Part shown: positions 53,009 through 63,200 of the stretch, piece after piece
How positions within the stretch are numbered: position 1 is the first letter of the stretch
How the letters are laid out: the number at the start of each line of letters is the position of its first letter
Assembly (NCBI GenBank): GCA_937951485.1
Contig: CALEDJ010000020.1
Span: forward strand, 52,010 to 116,009
From: an uncultured bacterium
Lineage (GTDB): Bacteria; Hydrogenedentota; Hydrogenedentia; Hydrogenedentales; CAILVY01
Length of the DNA stretch: 64,000 nucleotides
Direction of reading: 5' to 3'
Translations under genes and position numbers: made by a program
The notes under the pieces: model-generated
What the model was told of the DNA's origin: nothing
Database searches by the model: none
Seen by the model: the letters and a program-made list of their open reading frames with translations, nothing else

Positions 53009-54871
53009 TTACTCCAATGCCACGCAAAAACGGTAATTCCAGCGCCGATTCGGAGCGCTGTCGCCATTGACGCCAAAGTCGGCGACGTCGCTCAGGTCCT
53101 GAACGTTGTCCGCCCACTTGAAATCAAAGACAGGGCTTTCTCCGGTCGCCTCAAGCAGTGCGCGCGAAACGGCGATCTCCATGCCATTGCCGCTTACGCG
53201 GTATGCGGCGGTGCCGACGCTCACCCAAACGTTGTTTATCCAGGCCTTCACCGTCGTTTCCGTGGCGCTTGGCACTTCAAGATTCACCACATAGTCATGC
53301 CCCAGACAGCCGGTCCCCGCATCCTGGTCCATGTCAATCAGAAGGTTCATCCAGTGAGGGTCGGTGTGTGGCGTGATGGCCTCGCGCGTCTGGATGAAGA
53401 AATAGAGATTATCCCGGTCATAAGCCGCTTTGGCGAGGACAAAATCATTGCGGCCCGTGTCATTGCGATACACGAGGGTTCCGTATCCCGGATGATCGCG
53501 GTGCGTCACATCACCGATGGTGTCCCGGTACTGCGGTGTGACATCAGCCCAATCATCGAAGCGGCCGTCAATCGTGATGGAAGAAGGTCCCTTTGCGCAC
53601 GGCCTTTCGCGCACGCCCTTGAATCGGCGCACCCATGCCGCCAGTTGGTAATAGTAGTTGTCGGTGTGCCCGCCGCGCATGGGTTCGCAGTCGCGGCTGT
53701 ATTCATGCGTGTATTGGTCCACAAACAACCCGCCGGGGTAATAGCAGTCCGCGTCGGTGTACTTGCTCCATTCGGTGTAGCGACCCGCAATCCATTCATT
53801 CCATCCGGTGACGAAGATAAACGCCGGGTTCACCTCCATGGCGCGCCGCCACTGTTCGTCGAAGTTCAGCCCGAGGTTGACCGCGCCTTCCCGGGTGTCT
53901 TTCGCGCCGTTGTGCCAACTCCGACCCATCGCCCCGGCCTTGTGGCTCATGGGGGCGGGGCCTGGGGTCTCGGGCAGGGCATTCTGGGCGACGCCCACGC
54001 TCATCTGCTCCGCCTCTCCCCTGCTGTTCCTGAACACATGCTGCGGATGCACCTCCAGCCAACTCCACTGGTCCGGGCCGTCCGGTCCCAGCCAATAGTC
54101 CGGCATGGGACGACGGAAAGTGAAAAAGGCAAGCATCTCTTCATCCCTGATGAAATCCTTGTTTGCGAGGATAAGCGGTTTGCCCTCCCAGACAAACCAG
54201 AGTTCTTTCCAGAGACCGGGCTTGTAGAGGTCCTGCCAGAGCAGGTCCGTCACCGGCGTCGGATCCCAGAACGGCGCAATGAACGCAATGGCGGGCGTGC
54301 GCGCGCCTTCGGCGCGCATGGCAACGTATTCACGGCACAGCGCCTCGTATTCGTCCTTCCAGGTAAACGGCGGGTTCGTGGTATCGAAGAAAATCACGTC
54401 AATGCCGGCATCAGACAGCATGCTTGCATGTTTCCGTATTACGAAGGGGTCGGTCATCAGATAATAACCGAGTTCAGGTTCTCCCCAGTGATGGGGGGCG
54501 TTTCTCTCAGGCCAGACCACAGCGCCCCCCTCGCCCGCGGCGGCGATGATTCTGGTGTTGTCATACGGCCCGTTCGGATTGGGTACGTGCCAGGTCCAAT
54601 AGAAAATGCCGACCCATTTCCCCGGTGTGATCGGCCCCGTTTCTTCGATACCGGGTTGGGCCCGCCCCAAAGCGTCCGTGGCCACCCAGGTATCCGCATA
54701 CACATCGCCGTCCGTATAGGGGTCGCCTTTGAATTCGGCCGCTTCCGGCGCATGAACGGTCAGCAACATCGCAACCGTCCACGCCATAAGACGGCCGAAT
54801 CCCGCGCCCTTGCGCATCACCGAATCAGATGTCACCACTGCGACACATTGCCCCGATATGCGAGCAATCAT
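53009..54871 (-). CDS. Secreted GH99/GH71-like hydrolase with C-terminal CBM9-like domain
   Basis: 620 residues. The N-terminal 45 residues contain a hydrophobic export signal (LMAWTVAMLLTVHAPEAAEF) behind an unusually long polar leader. The barrel (about 70-430) has GIFYWTWHVPNP, SDAGIDVIFFDTTN and FIFVTGWNEWIAGRYTEW, the pattern of GH99/GH71-like and WbsX-type domains. Residues about 450-600 are a beta-sandwich like CBM9 (SITIDGRFDDWADV, FVLAKAAYDRDNLYFFI). AAAGGAGG seven bases before ATG 54871 fixes the long start; ATG 54817 has no site. It probably cleaves a fucose- or mannose-containing polysaccharide. Confidence 0.75.
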   Translation of the reverse strand: MIARISGQCVAVVTSDSVMRKGAGFGRLMAWTVAMLLTVHAPEAAEFKGDPYTDGDVYADTWVATDALGRAQPGIEETGPITPGKWVGIFYWTWHVPNPNGPYDNTRIIAAAGEGGAVVWPERNAPHHWGEPELGYYLMTDPFVIRKHASMLSDAGIDVIFFDTTNPPFTWKDEYEALCREYVAMRAEGARTPAIAFIAPFWDPTPVTDLLWQDLYKPGLWKELWFVWEGKPLILANKDFIRDEEMLAFFTFRRPMPDYWLGPDGPDQWSWLEVHPQHVFRNSRGEAEQMSVGVAQNALPETPGPAPMSHKAGAMGRSWHNGAKDTREGAVNLGLNFDEQWRRAMEVNPAFIFVTGWNEWIAGRYTEWSKYTDADCYYPGGLFVDQYTHEYSRDCEPMRGGHTDNYYYQLAAWVRRFKGVRERPCAKGPSSITIDGRFDDWADVTPQYRDTIGDVTHRDHPGYGTLVYRNDTGRNDFVLAKAAYDRDNLYFFIQTREAITPHTDPHWMNLLIDMDQDAGTGCLGHDYVVNLEVPSATETTVKAWINNVWVSVGTAAYRVSGNGMEIAVSRALLEATGESPVFDFKWADNVQDLSDVADFGVNGDSAPNRRWNYRFCVALE

Positions 54872-54943
54872 GGTTTGCCTCCTTTGCTTGACAGCAGTAT
54901 TTCAGGCCGGAAACGGGAAAGATTTACCCTGTTCCTTGAACAG

Positions 54944-55963
54944 TCAGCGCCGCCAATGCGCGCGCAGATAATCCATATAAAACAACGCATTCTCCACCGG
55001 CACATTGCTGGGAATATGGTTGCCCACGGCCACGATGAATCCCGGGCAGTCCATCGCCAAGGCAATGGTGGCGTCCACTTGGGCGCGGATGGCGTCGGTG
55101 TTGCCAAAGGTCAGAGTGCGGCAGTCCACCGCGCTGCCGACAACCACGTGCGTTTTGCCAAAGTCGCGGACCACGCGATCCAAGGGAACCATCGGCTCAA
55201 AGATGAAACCGTCCGCCCCGGCATCCGCGATATCCTCCAGAAACATGTTCCAATCGCCATCGGAGCAGAACAGGACCTTCTTTCCGGCCTTTTTGAGGGG
55301 TTTCCACAGCGCGGCGTATCGCGGGAAAATCACGCGGCGATAGAACGCGGGATTCATGAAAGCCCCTTGCGTCCAGACCATGTCATCGTGACAGATGAAC
55401 ACCTCGATGCTGGTGCGCGCCCAGGCATGATAGTGGTGCAGGCTGAGTCGAAAAATGGAATCCAGAATGCGCTCAAAAACGTCGTGATACGCGGCCGCAG
55501 TAAGCAGCCATTCCCAACCAAACGCCTCGATAGCGCCGGATACCATGGTTTTGTAATAGCCCCCGGTGAACACCTGTTCTGGATACTGTTGCCGTCCTTC
55601 CCGGTAATGCTGCTCATAGAAAACAATCAGCCCATCCATGTCCGGCAGGCCATACTCGCAAACGGCATCGAAGGCATGCACCTCGTGGATCGTCCGGAAA
55701 GGGGACGGCGTCGCCTCACGGCGGTCAATGCCGCCTTCCAGGAACTCCGCGTGGCCCATGTCCGTGGTGCGGCCGCGCTCGCTCCAGGGCGTCGGGCCGT
55801 CATGCGTATTCCAAATCAGATCAAAGTCCCACGCGTCTTCAAAGCGTTGACTGCTCTTTGCCTCCACGACGGCGCGCAGTCCCTCATGGGAGCAATATTC
55901 CGTATGACCCAGCCTCGGCGTCGGCCGCAGAAAAATGGTGTCAATGCCGATCCGGTAACTCAT
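54944..55963 (-). CDS. URO-D/MtaA-like superfamily protein (methyltransferase-like)
   Basis: 339 residues with the barrel plan of uroporphyrinogen decarboxylase/cobalamin methyltransferase (URO-D superfamily): FICHDDMVWTQGAFMNPAFY, FPRYAALWKPLKKAGKKVLF, CSDGDWNMFLEDIADAGADG, FEPMV and PGFIVAVGNHIPSNVPVENA. The context (glycoside hydrolases, no haem genes) argues against haem synthesis. Such genes are common beside sugar-degradation genes in Planctomycetes-like bacteria, where demethylation or methyl transfer is suspected. It starts six bases after the fucosidase stop, so the two are coupled. Confidence 0.78.
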   Translation of the reverse strand: MSYRIGIDTIFLRPTPRLGHTEYCSHEGLRAVVEAKSSQRFEDAWDFDLIWNTHDGPTPWSERGRTTDMGHAEFLEGGIDRREATPSPFRTIHEVHAFDAVCEYGLPDMDGLIVFYEQHYREGRQQYPEQVFTGGYYKTMVSGAIEAFGWEWLLTAAAYHDVFERILDSIFRLSLHHYHAWARTSIEVFICHDDMVWTQGAFMNPAFYRRVIFPRYAALWKPLKKAGKKVLFCSDGDWNMFLEDIADAGADGFIFEPMVPLDRVVRDFGKTHVVVGSAVDCRTLTFGNTDAIRAQVDATIALAMDCPGFIVAVGNHIPSNVPVENALFYMDYLRAHWRR

Positions 55964-55969
55964 GGCGGG

Positions 55970-57268
55970 TCATTTCAGGAACAACTCGATCACCGGCACG
56001 GTGACGCGGGGCTTGATTACCGGCAGTTCGAGAGTGACAGACCCCGGTTTCATCCATTCCGGCAGCGGCTTGTCGTCGGGCGCTTCGAGGACCTTTATTT
56101 CCGATGCGTCATGGAGCAATTGCGCATATTCGATTTTCCCTGCAAGACCGGGCAGGTGCAGGTGCCTGAAAGGCCAGGCGAACACATGCAGATACACGCG
56201 GTTGCCGTGCTGCGTGTAGCGGCAGTCCTGCGGCGCTTCGAACACGCTTTGCGTGCAGCCGTAGATGGACCGCGCATGCAGTCCCATCCACTCCGCATAC
56301 GTCTGGAGCGCCCGTACGGCCCGGTCATCAAAGGCGCCGCGCGCCGTCGGGCCGACGTTCATCAGCAAGTTCCCGCCGCAACTCACCGTATTCACCAGCA
56401 TCTGGATCAACTGATCCGGACTCTTCCAGGTCGCCTCGTCGCGGTGATAGCCCCAGGAGCCGCTGAAGGTCTGGCATGTCTCCCAATAGACCGGTTTGCC
56501 GTCCACCGTCACCCAGCCGTGCGGCTGAAACTGCTCCGGCGTGTGGATGTCGGCCATTTCCGGGGGCAGATCAAGACGGTTGTCCACGATAATCCCAGGT
56601 TGCAGTTCGCGCGCCAGCGCCAGCAGCCTTTCACTGTCCCAATCCTCCCGCCCCTTGCCCTTCAGCCCCTTGTGTTCGGCGTTGGGATAGGAAAAATCGA
56701 ACCAGATGATATCAATATCCCCGAAATTTGTGAGCAATTCCCGAACCTGGTTGCGCATGTATTCCCGGTAGCGGGTCATGTCCCGGCCTGCATTGAGGCG
56801 CGCCGCGTCGGGATGGTTCCGCATCGGATGGACGGGATCAATGGTGAAATCGGGATGGTGCCAGTCAATCAACGAGTAATAAAAACCAATCCGCAGTCCC
56901 TCGGCGCGAAACGCATCCACCACCTCGCGCAGCAGGTCTCTGCCGCATGGCGTATTCGTCGCCTTGTAGTCCGTGTACTGCGTGTCCCACAGGCAGAAGC
57001 CCTCGTGGTGCTTCGACGTGATCACCATGTACTTCATGCCCGCTTCGCGGGCCATCCGCGCCCACTCCTGCGGACAGAACAAATCAGGGTCGAAATGGCG
57101 GAAATACTTCTCATATTCCGCGTCAGGGATTTCCTCATTGTGCTTCACCCATTCATGGCGCGCCGCCGCCGCATACGTGCCCCAGTGAATAAACATGCCG
57201 AAACGCGCCTGCACAAACCAATCCATATCCCCCGCCACGGCTGCGGGCTGTGGAACCTTGTTTTTCAT
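55970..57268 (-). CDS. Alpha-L-fucosidase (GH29)
   Basis: 432 residues. GH29 hallmarks are DWFVQARFGMFIHWGTYA at the start, SKHHEGFCLWDT, the nucleophile region DIDIIWFDFSYP, TCQTFSGSWGYH and the GGNLLMNVGPTARG loop. The C-terminus is a short beta domain (VYLHVFAWP). No signal peptide is visible, so it may act on imported oligosaccharides in the cytoplasm, although some GH29 enzymes are exported. AAGGG nine bases before ATG 57268 supports this start over GTG 57277. It is first in a minus-strand unit with the URO-D-like protein and then the GH99/71-like hydrolase. Confidence 0.93.
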   Translation of the reverse strand: MKNKVPQPAAVAGDMDWFVQARFGMFIHWGTYAAAARHEWVKHNEEIPDAEYEKYFRHFDPDLFCPQEWARMAREAGMKYMVITSKHHEGFCLWDTQYTDYKATNTPCGRDLLREVVDAFRAEGLRIGFYYSLIDWHHPDFTIDPVHPMRNHPDAARLNAGRDMTRYREYMRNQVRELLTNFGDIDIIWFDFSYPNAEHKGLKGKGREDWDSERLLALARELQPGIIVDNRLDLPPEMADIHTPEQFQPHGWVTVDGKPVYWETCQTFSGSWGYHRDEATWKSPDQLIQMLVNTVSCGGNLLMNVGPTARGAFDDRAVRALQTYAEWMGLHARSIYGCTQSVFEAPQDCRYTQHGNRVYLHVFAWPFRHLHLPGLAGKIEYAQLLHDASEIKVLEAPDDKPLPEWMKPGSVTLELPVIKPRVTVPVIELFLK

Positions 57269-57546
57269 CGCGATCACCCTTTTCCCGGAAAATCACACCA
57301 CTGCGACAGAGACTAACACAGACCAACACTCGGTTACATCTCTTTTGATCGAAGACATGGTGCTTGCTCATGCCTTCAAGCATTCCCAATGCATCGCCCG
57401 ATGAAACAGGGGCTCCACGACGCAAGCGGCAAACATGAAATCAACCCGAAAGAAGAGTACAATCCGTTTCATTCGTGTTCGGTCAAACAAGTTTGCAGGA
57501 TGGCCGTGCGCAACGTTCATAGCCAATGCGGGGGCCGCGCGAAGCG

Positions 57547-57576
57547 TTCTGGATTCCCGCCTGCGGGAATCCAGAA
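57547..57576. repeat. GGATTCCCGC palindrome
   Basis: Perfect 14-bp arms (TTCTGGATTCCCGC and complement) with a 2-base loop, in the divergent gap 57269-57646 before the Rrf2 gene. A half copy lies at 20497-20518. It could influence RNA stability or act as a dispersed repeat. No other feature is seen in the gap. Confidence 0.8.
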
Positions 57577-57646
57577 GACATAAACCAAGTGTCAACCGGA
57601 CACGAATGAATCCGTCTCTACTATTTTGCTTCGAGGGATTGTCGTT

Positions 57647-58135
57647 ATGTTTCGTCTCTATTCAAAAGGCTGCGCCTACGCACTGCGCGCACTGGTGTGC
57701 GCCGCAGCCACAGACGGCGGTAAGCGGTTCAAGGCGACGACCATTTGCCGGCGCGCCGGCATCCCGGAAGCCTATACCCGCAAAGTCTTCCAGGCATTGG
57801 TGCAAGGAAAATTCCTGCGGGCGGTCCTTGGCCCCGGAGGCGGCTACGAACTATCCCGCCCTCCCGGCGAAATCTCCATCCTGGAGGTAATCCGCGCCGT
57901 GGACGGCGAAGATACCTTTGATCAGTGCATTATGGGGCTGCCCCAGTGCGGTTGTGAGCAACCCTGTCCCTTGCATCCCGTATGGGAAGAAGCCAAGAAA
58001 GCATTGCTTCAGAGACTTGCCCAGAACACCTTGCAGGACTTGGTGACCAGCACGACTTCTTCCATATGTTCCGAAACTGAACAGAAAGTCATGTCAAAAC
58101 GCCAACGAAACCTGAAATTACCTCGCAAAAAGTGA
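57647..58135 (+). CDS. Rrf2-family Fe-S-type transcription regulator
   Basis: 162 residues. An N-terminal winged helix is followed by LGPGGGYELSRPPGEISILEVIRAVDG, the Rrf2 hallmark. Four Cys (94, 101, 103, 107) in CIMGLPQCGCEQPC could hold an iron-sulfur cluster; the spacing (C-x6-C-x-C-x3-C) differs from the three-Cys IscR/NsrR pattern. The C-terminus is Lys/Arg-rich. CGAGGGA eight bases before ATG 57647 supports the start. It may sense redox or iron, or regulate a neighbour; the only gene close behind is a zinc-ribbon protein. Confidence 0.85.
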   Translation: MFRLYSKGCAYALRALVCAAATDGGKRFKATTICRRAGIPEAYTRKVFQALVQGKFLRAVLGPGGGYELSRPPGEISILEVIRAVDGEDTFDQCIMGLPQCGCEQPCPLHPVWEEAKKALLQRLAQNTLQDLVTSTTSSICSETEQKVMSKRQRNLKLPRKK

Positions 58136-58258
58136 AAAAAACGGATTCTTTCCCGACGCATTGTCTCAGTGTCGGATTTTTCCTCAAGGCTGTTTAGGCC
58201 AAAATTCCCGCAAAACCCGACGATGTCATTGTTTTTTAATACGAAAAAGCGGTATTCC

Positions 58259-58287
58259 TTGCTTTTTCTCCGATTGTGTGATATCAT
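58259..58287 (+). promoter_or_regulatory. Candidate sigma70-type promoter for zinc-ribbon gene
   Basis: TTGCTT (58259-58264), 17-bp spacer, TATCAT (58282-58287), 35 bases before the start codon. Confidence 0.5.
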
Positions 58288-58321
58288 ACCAATGAGGTTT
58301 GATTCTGCAGGAGTTTTTGAA

Positions 58322-58777
58322 ATGTTATCATTAATTGAAGTGACATGTCCGCACTGTGGCGCCCAAGGGCAGATTATCATGCCTCCGATGGACGCCGTCA
58401 TCGTTGGCCCGTGTCCGGAATGCCTGGGCATGGTGATGATCTTTTGCGGGAAGGCCTTGCCATTGGACAACGACATCATGAGGCAAGGCACCGCCGATGC
58501 GAAGAAGCAGCATTTGATGGATGTGATTTCGGGATTCATCAGAGAGCGGGTGGATCGGTTGGTCAATGGCGCCCTTGAAGATGAGTTCAATCCGGAGTCA
58601 TTTCCCGATCCGCTCTCGAACGAAGCGCAGCATGACCATCAAGAGGCACGCCCGCAAGGATCCAAGACTATCGCGTTGCATTCCCCCATCACCCCGCAAG
58701 AGATGGACCGGTTCGTCAAGCAGGAACTGCAGCGTATTGACGACAGGGACTATTTCAAATCCATTTTCGGCACATAG
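58322..58777 (+). CDS. Zinc-ribbon-like protein, unknown function
   Basis: 151 residues. CPHC (Cys9, 12) and CPEC (Cys31, 34) form a probable treble-clef or ribbon zinc site. The rest is charged and helical (KKQHLMDVISGFIRERVDRL; QEMDRFVKQELQRIDDRDYF) with a low-complexity middle. No family is recognised. GCAGGAG nine bases before ATG 58322 sets the start. It could be a small DNA- or protein-binding adaptor. Confidence 0.75.
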   Translation: MLSLIEVTCPHCGAQGQIIMPPMDAVIVGPCPECLGMVMIFCGKALPLDNDIMRQGTADAKKQHLMDVISGFIRERVDRLVNGALEDEFNPESFPDPLSNEAQHDHQEARPQGSKTIALHSPITPQEMDRFVKQELQRIDDRDYFKSIFGT

Positions 58778-58876
58778 CCTGTGGATTTTCCAAGGATTTC
58801 CGTTCCCCACTATCACAGTCCCTGCGGTAACATAGACCTTACAATTCCAAGCAGACGGGGCGAAGTTGCTTTGCGA

Positions 58877-58905
58877 TTGAATGTCACCCGAAAATGTGGT
58901 ATAGT
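58877..58905 (+). promoter_or_regulatory. Promoter of initiator tRNA gene
   Basis: TTGAAT (58877-58882), 17-bp spacer, TATAGT (58900-58905), about 25 bases before the tRNA. Confidence 0.65.
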
Positions 58906-58930
58906 TGCCTTAAGCAAAAAAATGTATTGA

Positions 58931-59007
<77 letters not shown>

Positions 59008-59017
59008 TGGATACGCG

Positions 59018-59049
59018 AGGACTTACGCAAACGCGTAAGTCCTTTTTTC
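59018..59049 (+). terminator. Rho-independent terminator after tRNA-Met
   Basis: 11-bp perfect stem (AGGACTTACGC and complement) with loop AAAC, followed by TTTTTT. Confidence 0.92.
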
Positions 59050-59145
59050 ATTGAAAAGGGCCGAGATTGGCGGGTGCTCGCTCTGGGCAAAGCAATGAGT
59101 CACTTCGCAAATTGGGGGTGCGAAAATACAGACGTTGCCCTCAAC

Positions 59146-59481
59146 TCAATTATTCGTCTTCCAAACGCCTCGGGCGCAGGACTTCAATACCGGCGGCTCC
59201 GCACTTTGGAAATGGTCTTGGGGATGTCTGATCGCTTGACGCCGTCTTGGCGCGCCTGGTGTCGAAAAACCCGCATGATAATGCTTCAGCCATGCAGACA
59301 GAATGTAATCGGGTTGCTCCAAACGAAAGCACATGAAGTAGTTTAATATATCGCCCTTTGTAGATTCGATCCAGGTCTCGACGCCGACCAAGGCACCCAA
59401 GCGGAGAAGTTCGGATTTCTCTTGCGGAGTTGCTGCAATACGGCTGACGTCAATCCGGGGGCGCAGTATCCGGCCGTCCAA
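59146..59481 (-). pseudogene. Possible decayed gene in tRNA-adjacent segment
   Basis: An open frame of 111 codons from a TTG. Its first 70 residues look protein-like (RIDVSRIAATPQEKSELLRL, GDILNYFMCF), but there is no ribosome site and the end is low in sense. It lies between the tRNA-Met and a repeated tRNA 3' part, so it may be debris of an inserted element. No family is recognised. Confidence 0.25.
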
Positions 59482-59557
59482 TTGGAAAATTGCTGAGTGG
59501 TTGTCGTTGCACTAATATTTGCTATCAAAGGATTTGCGGAAATCCCCCTATTTCTCA

Positions 59558-59600
59558 CATAACCCAAAGGTCGCTGGTTCGAATCCAGTCCCCGCTACTA
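59558..59600 (+). other. Partial tRNA copy (anticodon loop to 3' end)
   Basis: CATAACCCAAAGGTCG repeats the anticodon loop and variable region of the tRNA-Met exactly, followed by a T-arm and acceptor 3' strand (CCCCGCTAC). The T-stem differs at paired positions (CTGG/CCAG), so it keeps its fold. There is no 5' half. It is a candidate attachment-site remnant. Confidence 0.65.
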
Positions 59601-59675
59601 TACTACATAAAATCAACGCGTCAGGGGGACGAAGTAGAACAGATATGACTATTTGTCTACCATTAACTTAAATAA

Positions 59676-59753
<78 letters not shown>

Positions 59754-60201
59754 ACCGAATGGTAGCAATGATTTATCGCCGTGCTATTAAAGACAAATAC
59801 CTCAACGACTATAAGGTGACGATAAAAATTCAGTTACGCACAACCGTCTTCGGCTGAAAAAATGGCATCACAGTCGTTTTTTTCACTCAAGCAAAATAGC
59901 ATAAAGAGCAGCGCGAATGCAAGGGAAACGACGATTTTGATTGTCCGTATGTGTGTATCGGGCGAGGCCGCTTTGTGATTTCGGCTGAGCGGGGCTGGAT
60001 CTTTCGGGTCGGCCCCCCTTCAACTGCCTGCGGGCGTAAGTTTGAACCCAGCCCCCCCATCATATGCACCCGCGCAAGATTCGGTGCAAGGCGCAGGGGA
60101 ATGATTTCGTAAATCCGCCGCCTTCTGCATGGCAGCGGTGCAGTTGGTTTTGCTGCAGAACACGATTATGATTTGTCCTCAACTGCTGGAAGGAAACGGC
60201 C

Positions 60202-63200
60202 ATGTCTGCAACGTTCACATCCATTGCGTCGCTGATACTCCCTTCGGTTCTACTCGCATGTGCGGGCGCGAATGCGGACGCGCCGCCGGAGAAATCGCGT
60301 GCATGGGAAGGCTTTCTCGATTTGCCGACCTATCCGTGGTATGACGATGAGCACCCGGTCTTTGCAACCTATGAAGGCGCAATCTATTACCCTTATACCC
60401 GGCAGGACCACATCGGCAAGGATGCTGTGCCGCGGCGCTACAAGGCGCTTTTCCTGGAAAACGAATACCTCCGCGTGACCTGTCTGCCGGAACTGGGCGG
60501 GCGCGTGCATTCCGTCTTCGACAAGGTCGCCGGTGTCGAGATGTTCCACACCAATAATGAAATAAAGCCCGCGCTCATTGCGATGCGGGGCGCATGGATA
60601 GGCGGGGGGATCGAATGGAATCCCGGCCCGCAGGGCCACACGGTCACCATTCTCTCGCCGGTGGATTGCATGGTTCGCGAGAACAACGACGGATCGGCCA
60701 CGCTTTTTGTGAGCAACACGGAGAAGATGTTCCGGACGCGGTGGTCGGTGCGCCTCACGCTGCATCCGGGCAAGGCCTATTTGGACGAGGAAATCCGCAT
60801 TTTCAATCCCGCCGACGGCGTGCATCCCTATTATTTCTGGAACTGCACCGCATTCCCGAACCGACCCGGCACGCGGTTCATCTACCCCATGACACTTGGC
60901 ACGGACCACGCCGGGACTTCGTTTTTTCGCTGGCCCATCCACGAGGGCCGCGACCTGTCCTGGCTCAAGAACTATGACACCATGACTTCGATCTTCGCTT
61001 ATGAGTGCGTTTTCGATTTCTTCGGCGCTTACGACGTGGACGCGGACCGCGGCATTGTGTCCCATGCGAACCACCACATCCTCAAAGGCAAGAAAGCCTG
61101 GACGTGGGGCCAGGACGATTTCGGCATCGTCAGCCAGATGGCGCTTTCCGACGCCGGCCCGGAGGGCGCGCCCTATATCGAGGTGCAGAGCGGACCCTTG
61201 CTCACCCAGGCCGACTACGGCATGTTGCGGCCACGCCAGGAAATAGCATGGCGGGAGTACTGGTACCCCGTGCGCGGCCTCGGCGACGGCTTTGAGTATG
61301 CTACACGCGATGCCGCGGCGCAAGTCCATCGGCGCGACGGCGCGCTGGAACTGCGACTCGTTGTCACAGGCGCGTTTCCCGGCGCGACATGCCGTCTCGT
61401 ACAGCAGGGCCGGGAACTCCTGCACGAAAAGCGCGACCTGACGCCGGAAAAGACGGAAACCATCGTCCTGCCACACCCGCCGGAAGGCCCCGTCCATATC
61501 GAACTGCTGGCGTGCGACGGGACCGCGCTGCTCGCCTACCAAAGCCCGATCGCGATTCCGCATGTGGACCCGCCGGACCTGAATCGTCCACCGGCCCGCC
61601 AGGACGGCCAGCCCACCGCGGAGGAAAAATACCTGGAGGCGTACCTGCTCGATAGCCAGAGCAACCCCGCTGCCGCGCGCGCGGCGTATGAAATGGCGCT
61701 GGCGATTGACCCGCAGCATGTCCGCACACGCATCGCGCTGGCGGCACTCGATATCGAAGACGGCAACTGGGCGGCGGCCGCCGAACATGCGGCCATCGCC
61801 GCCCGGCGTGACCCCGGCTGGGGCGAAGCGTGGTATTGGCTGGGCGTGGCGCGATTGCAGCAAGGCGATTTGGACGATGCCGTGCGCTGCGGCTACAAGG
61901 CCGTGACCGCGCTGGACGCGAAGGCGATCGGACTGAACCTCGTGGGCCGCGCACTCATGCGCAAGGGCGATTACGCGGGGGCGACAGAGGCGTTTGCGGA
62001 AGCCGCCGCGCATGCGCCGCGCGATGGTCGCAACCTCGTGCACTGGCTCCTGGCGCGGCGCGCCGCAGGTGATGCGGAAGGGGCCGCACAAGATGCGGCC
62101 GCGCTCGTGGAAGAGGATCCGATCGATTTTGCCGCACGCACCGTGCTTGCGCTGCAAAGCGACCGCGCCCTGCCTGAGTTTCTCGCGCATTTGGACACGT
62201 TTTCCGGAGAAAAGGAATTCACCCTGCTGGAGTGTGCGGCAATACTGGCGGATTTGGGATTGGAAAAGGATGCCGCACGATTGCTGGGGGCCGCCTGCAT
62301 GGCGCCGGATGCGCCGTTCCCTTGCAGCCTGCCGGCCTGCTATCAACTCGCCCATTACGCAGCGCGCAGCGGGGACGCCGCGTTAGCGCAGGCCGCGCTC
62401 GACCGCGCAGCGGCGCTGCCCGATACACCGGTATTTCCGGCGCGCGCAGAGGAGACCGCGGCGCTGGAATACGCTGTGCAGACGCGGCCCAACGATGCGC
62501 GCGCGCATCTGTTGCTGGGTCATGCCCATGCGGGTCGGGGACGTCTGCAAGAGGCGCTCCGGCATTGGCGCGCCGCCGTGGAACATGATGCCACGCTGGG
62601 CGTGGCGTGGCGGCTGATTGGTCTGCATGCCTGGAAAAAGGATGAGCACCTGGAGGAGGCCCTTGGGGCTTATCGTCGGGCGACAACGCTCCGCCCCACC
62701 GACCAGATTGCCCACCGGGAAATGGCGGAAATCCTCACTGCGCTCGGCCGGCGCCCCGAAGCAATCGCCCTCATGGAGCAGATGCCGAAGGAGCCTTCGC
62801 CCCGCTACGACACGGTCCTGTGGCTGGCTGAAGCCTATCTGGCCGAACAACGCTATGACGACTGCATCAACCTGCTCAGCGTCGCCCGATTCTCCAACTG
62901 GGAAGGCGTAACAAAGCCGCACGACATCTTCGTCGCGGCGCTCTTGGCGCGGGGGCGCGGTCATTTCCATGCGGGCCGCCTGGATGCCGCGCTTGCCGAT
63001 TTCCAGCGCGCGCTCACCTATCCCGAAAATCTGGAAGTCGGCGCGCAGTACCGGCTTACCGATGCCGAAGTCCGCTATTGGCTCGGCAAAACCCTGCATG
63101 CGCTCGGCCGCTTGGAAGAAGCCCGCGCCGCGTGGCGAAAAGGCGCTGCGCAAATCACCTCGGCGCATCCGCCGCTGCCGTTCATCACCGTCACCCCGGC

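Noticed and set aside
53297..57316. 1339-codon open frame on the plus strand across three minus-strand genes
   Set aside because: It runs through GH29, URO-D-like and GH99/71-like genes and the gaps between them; composition-driven, no domains.
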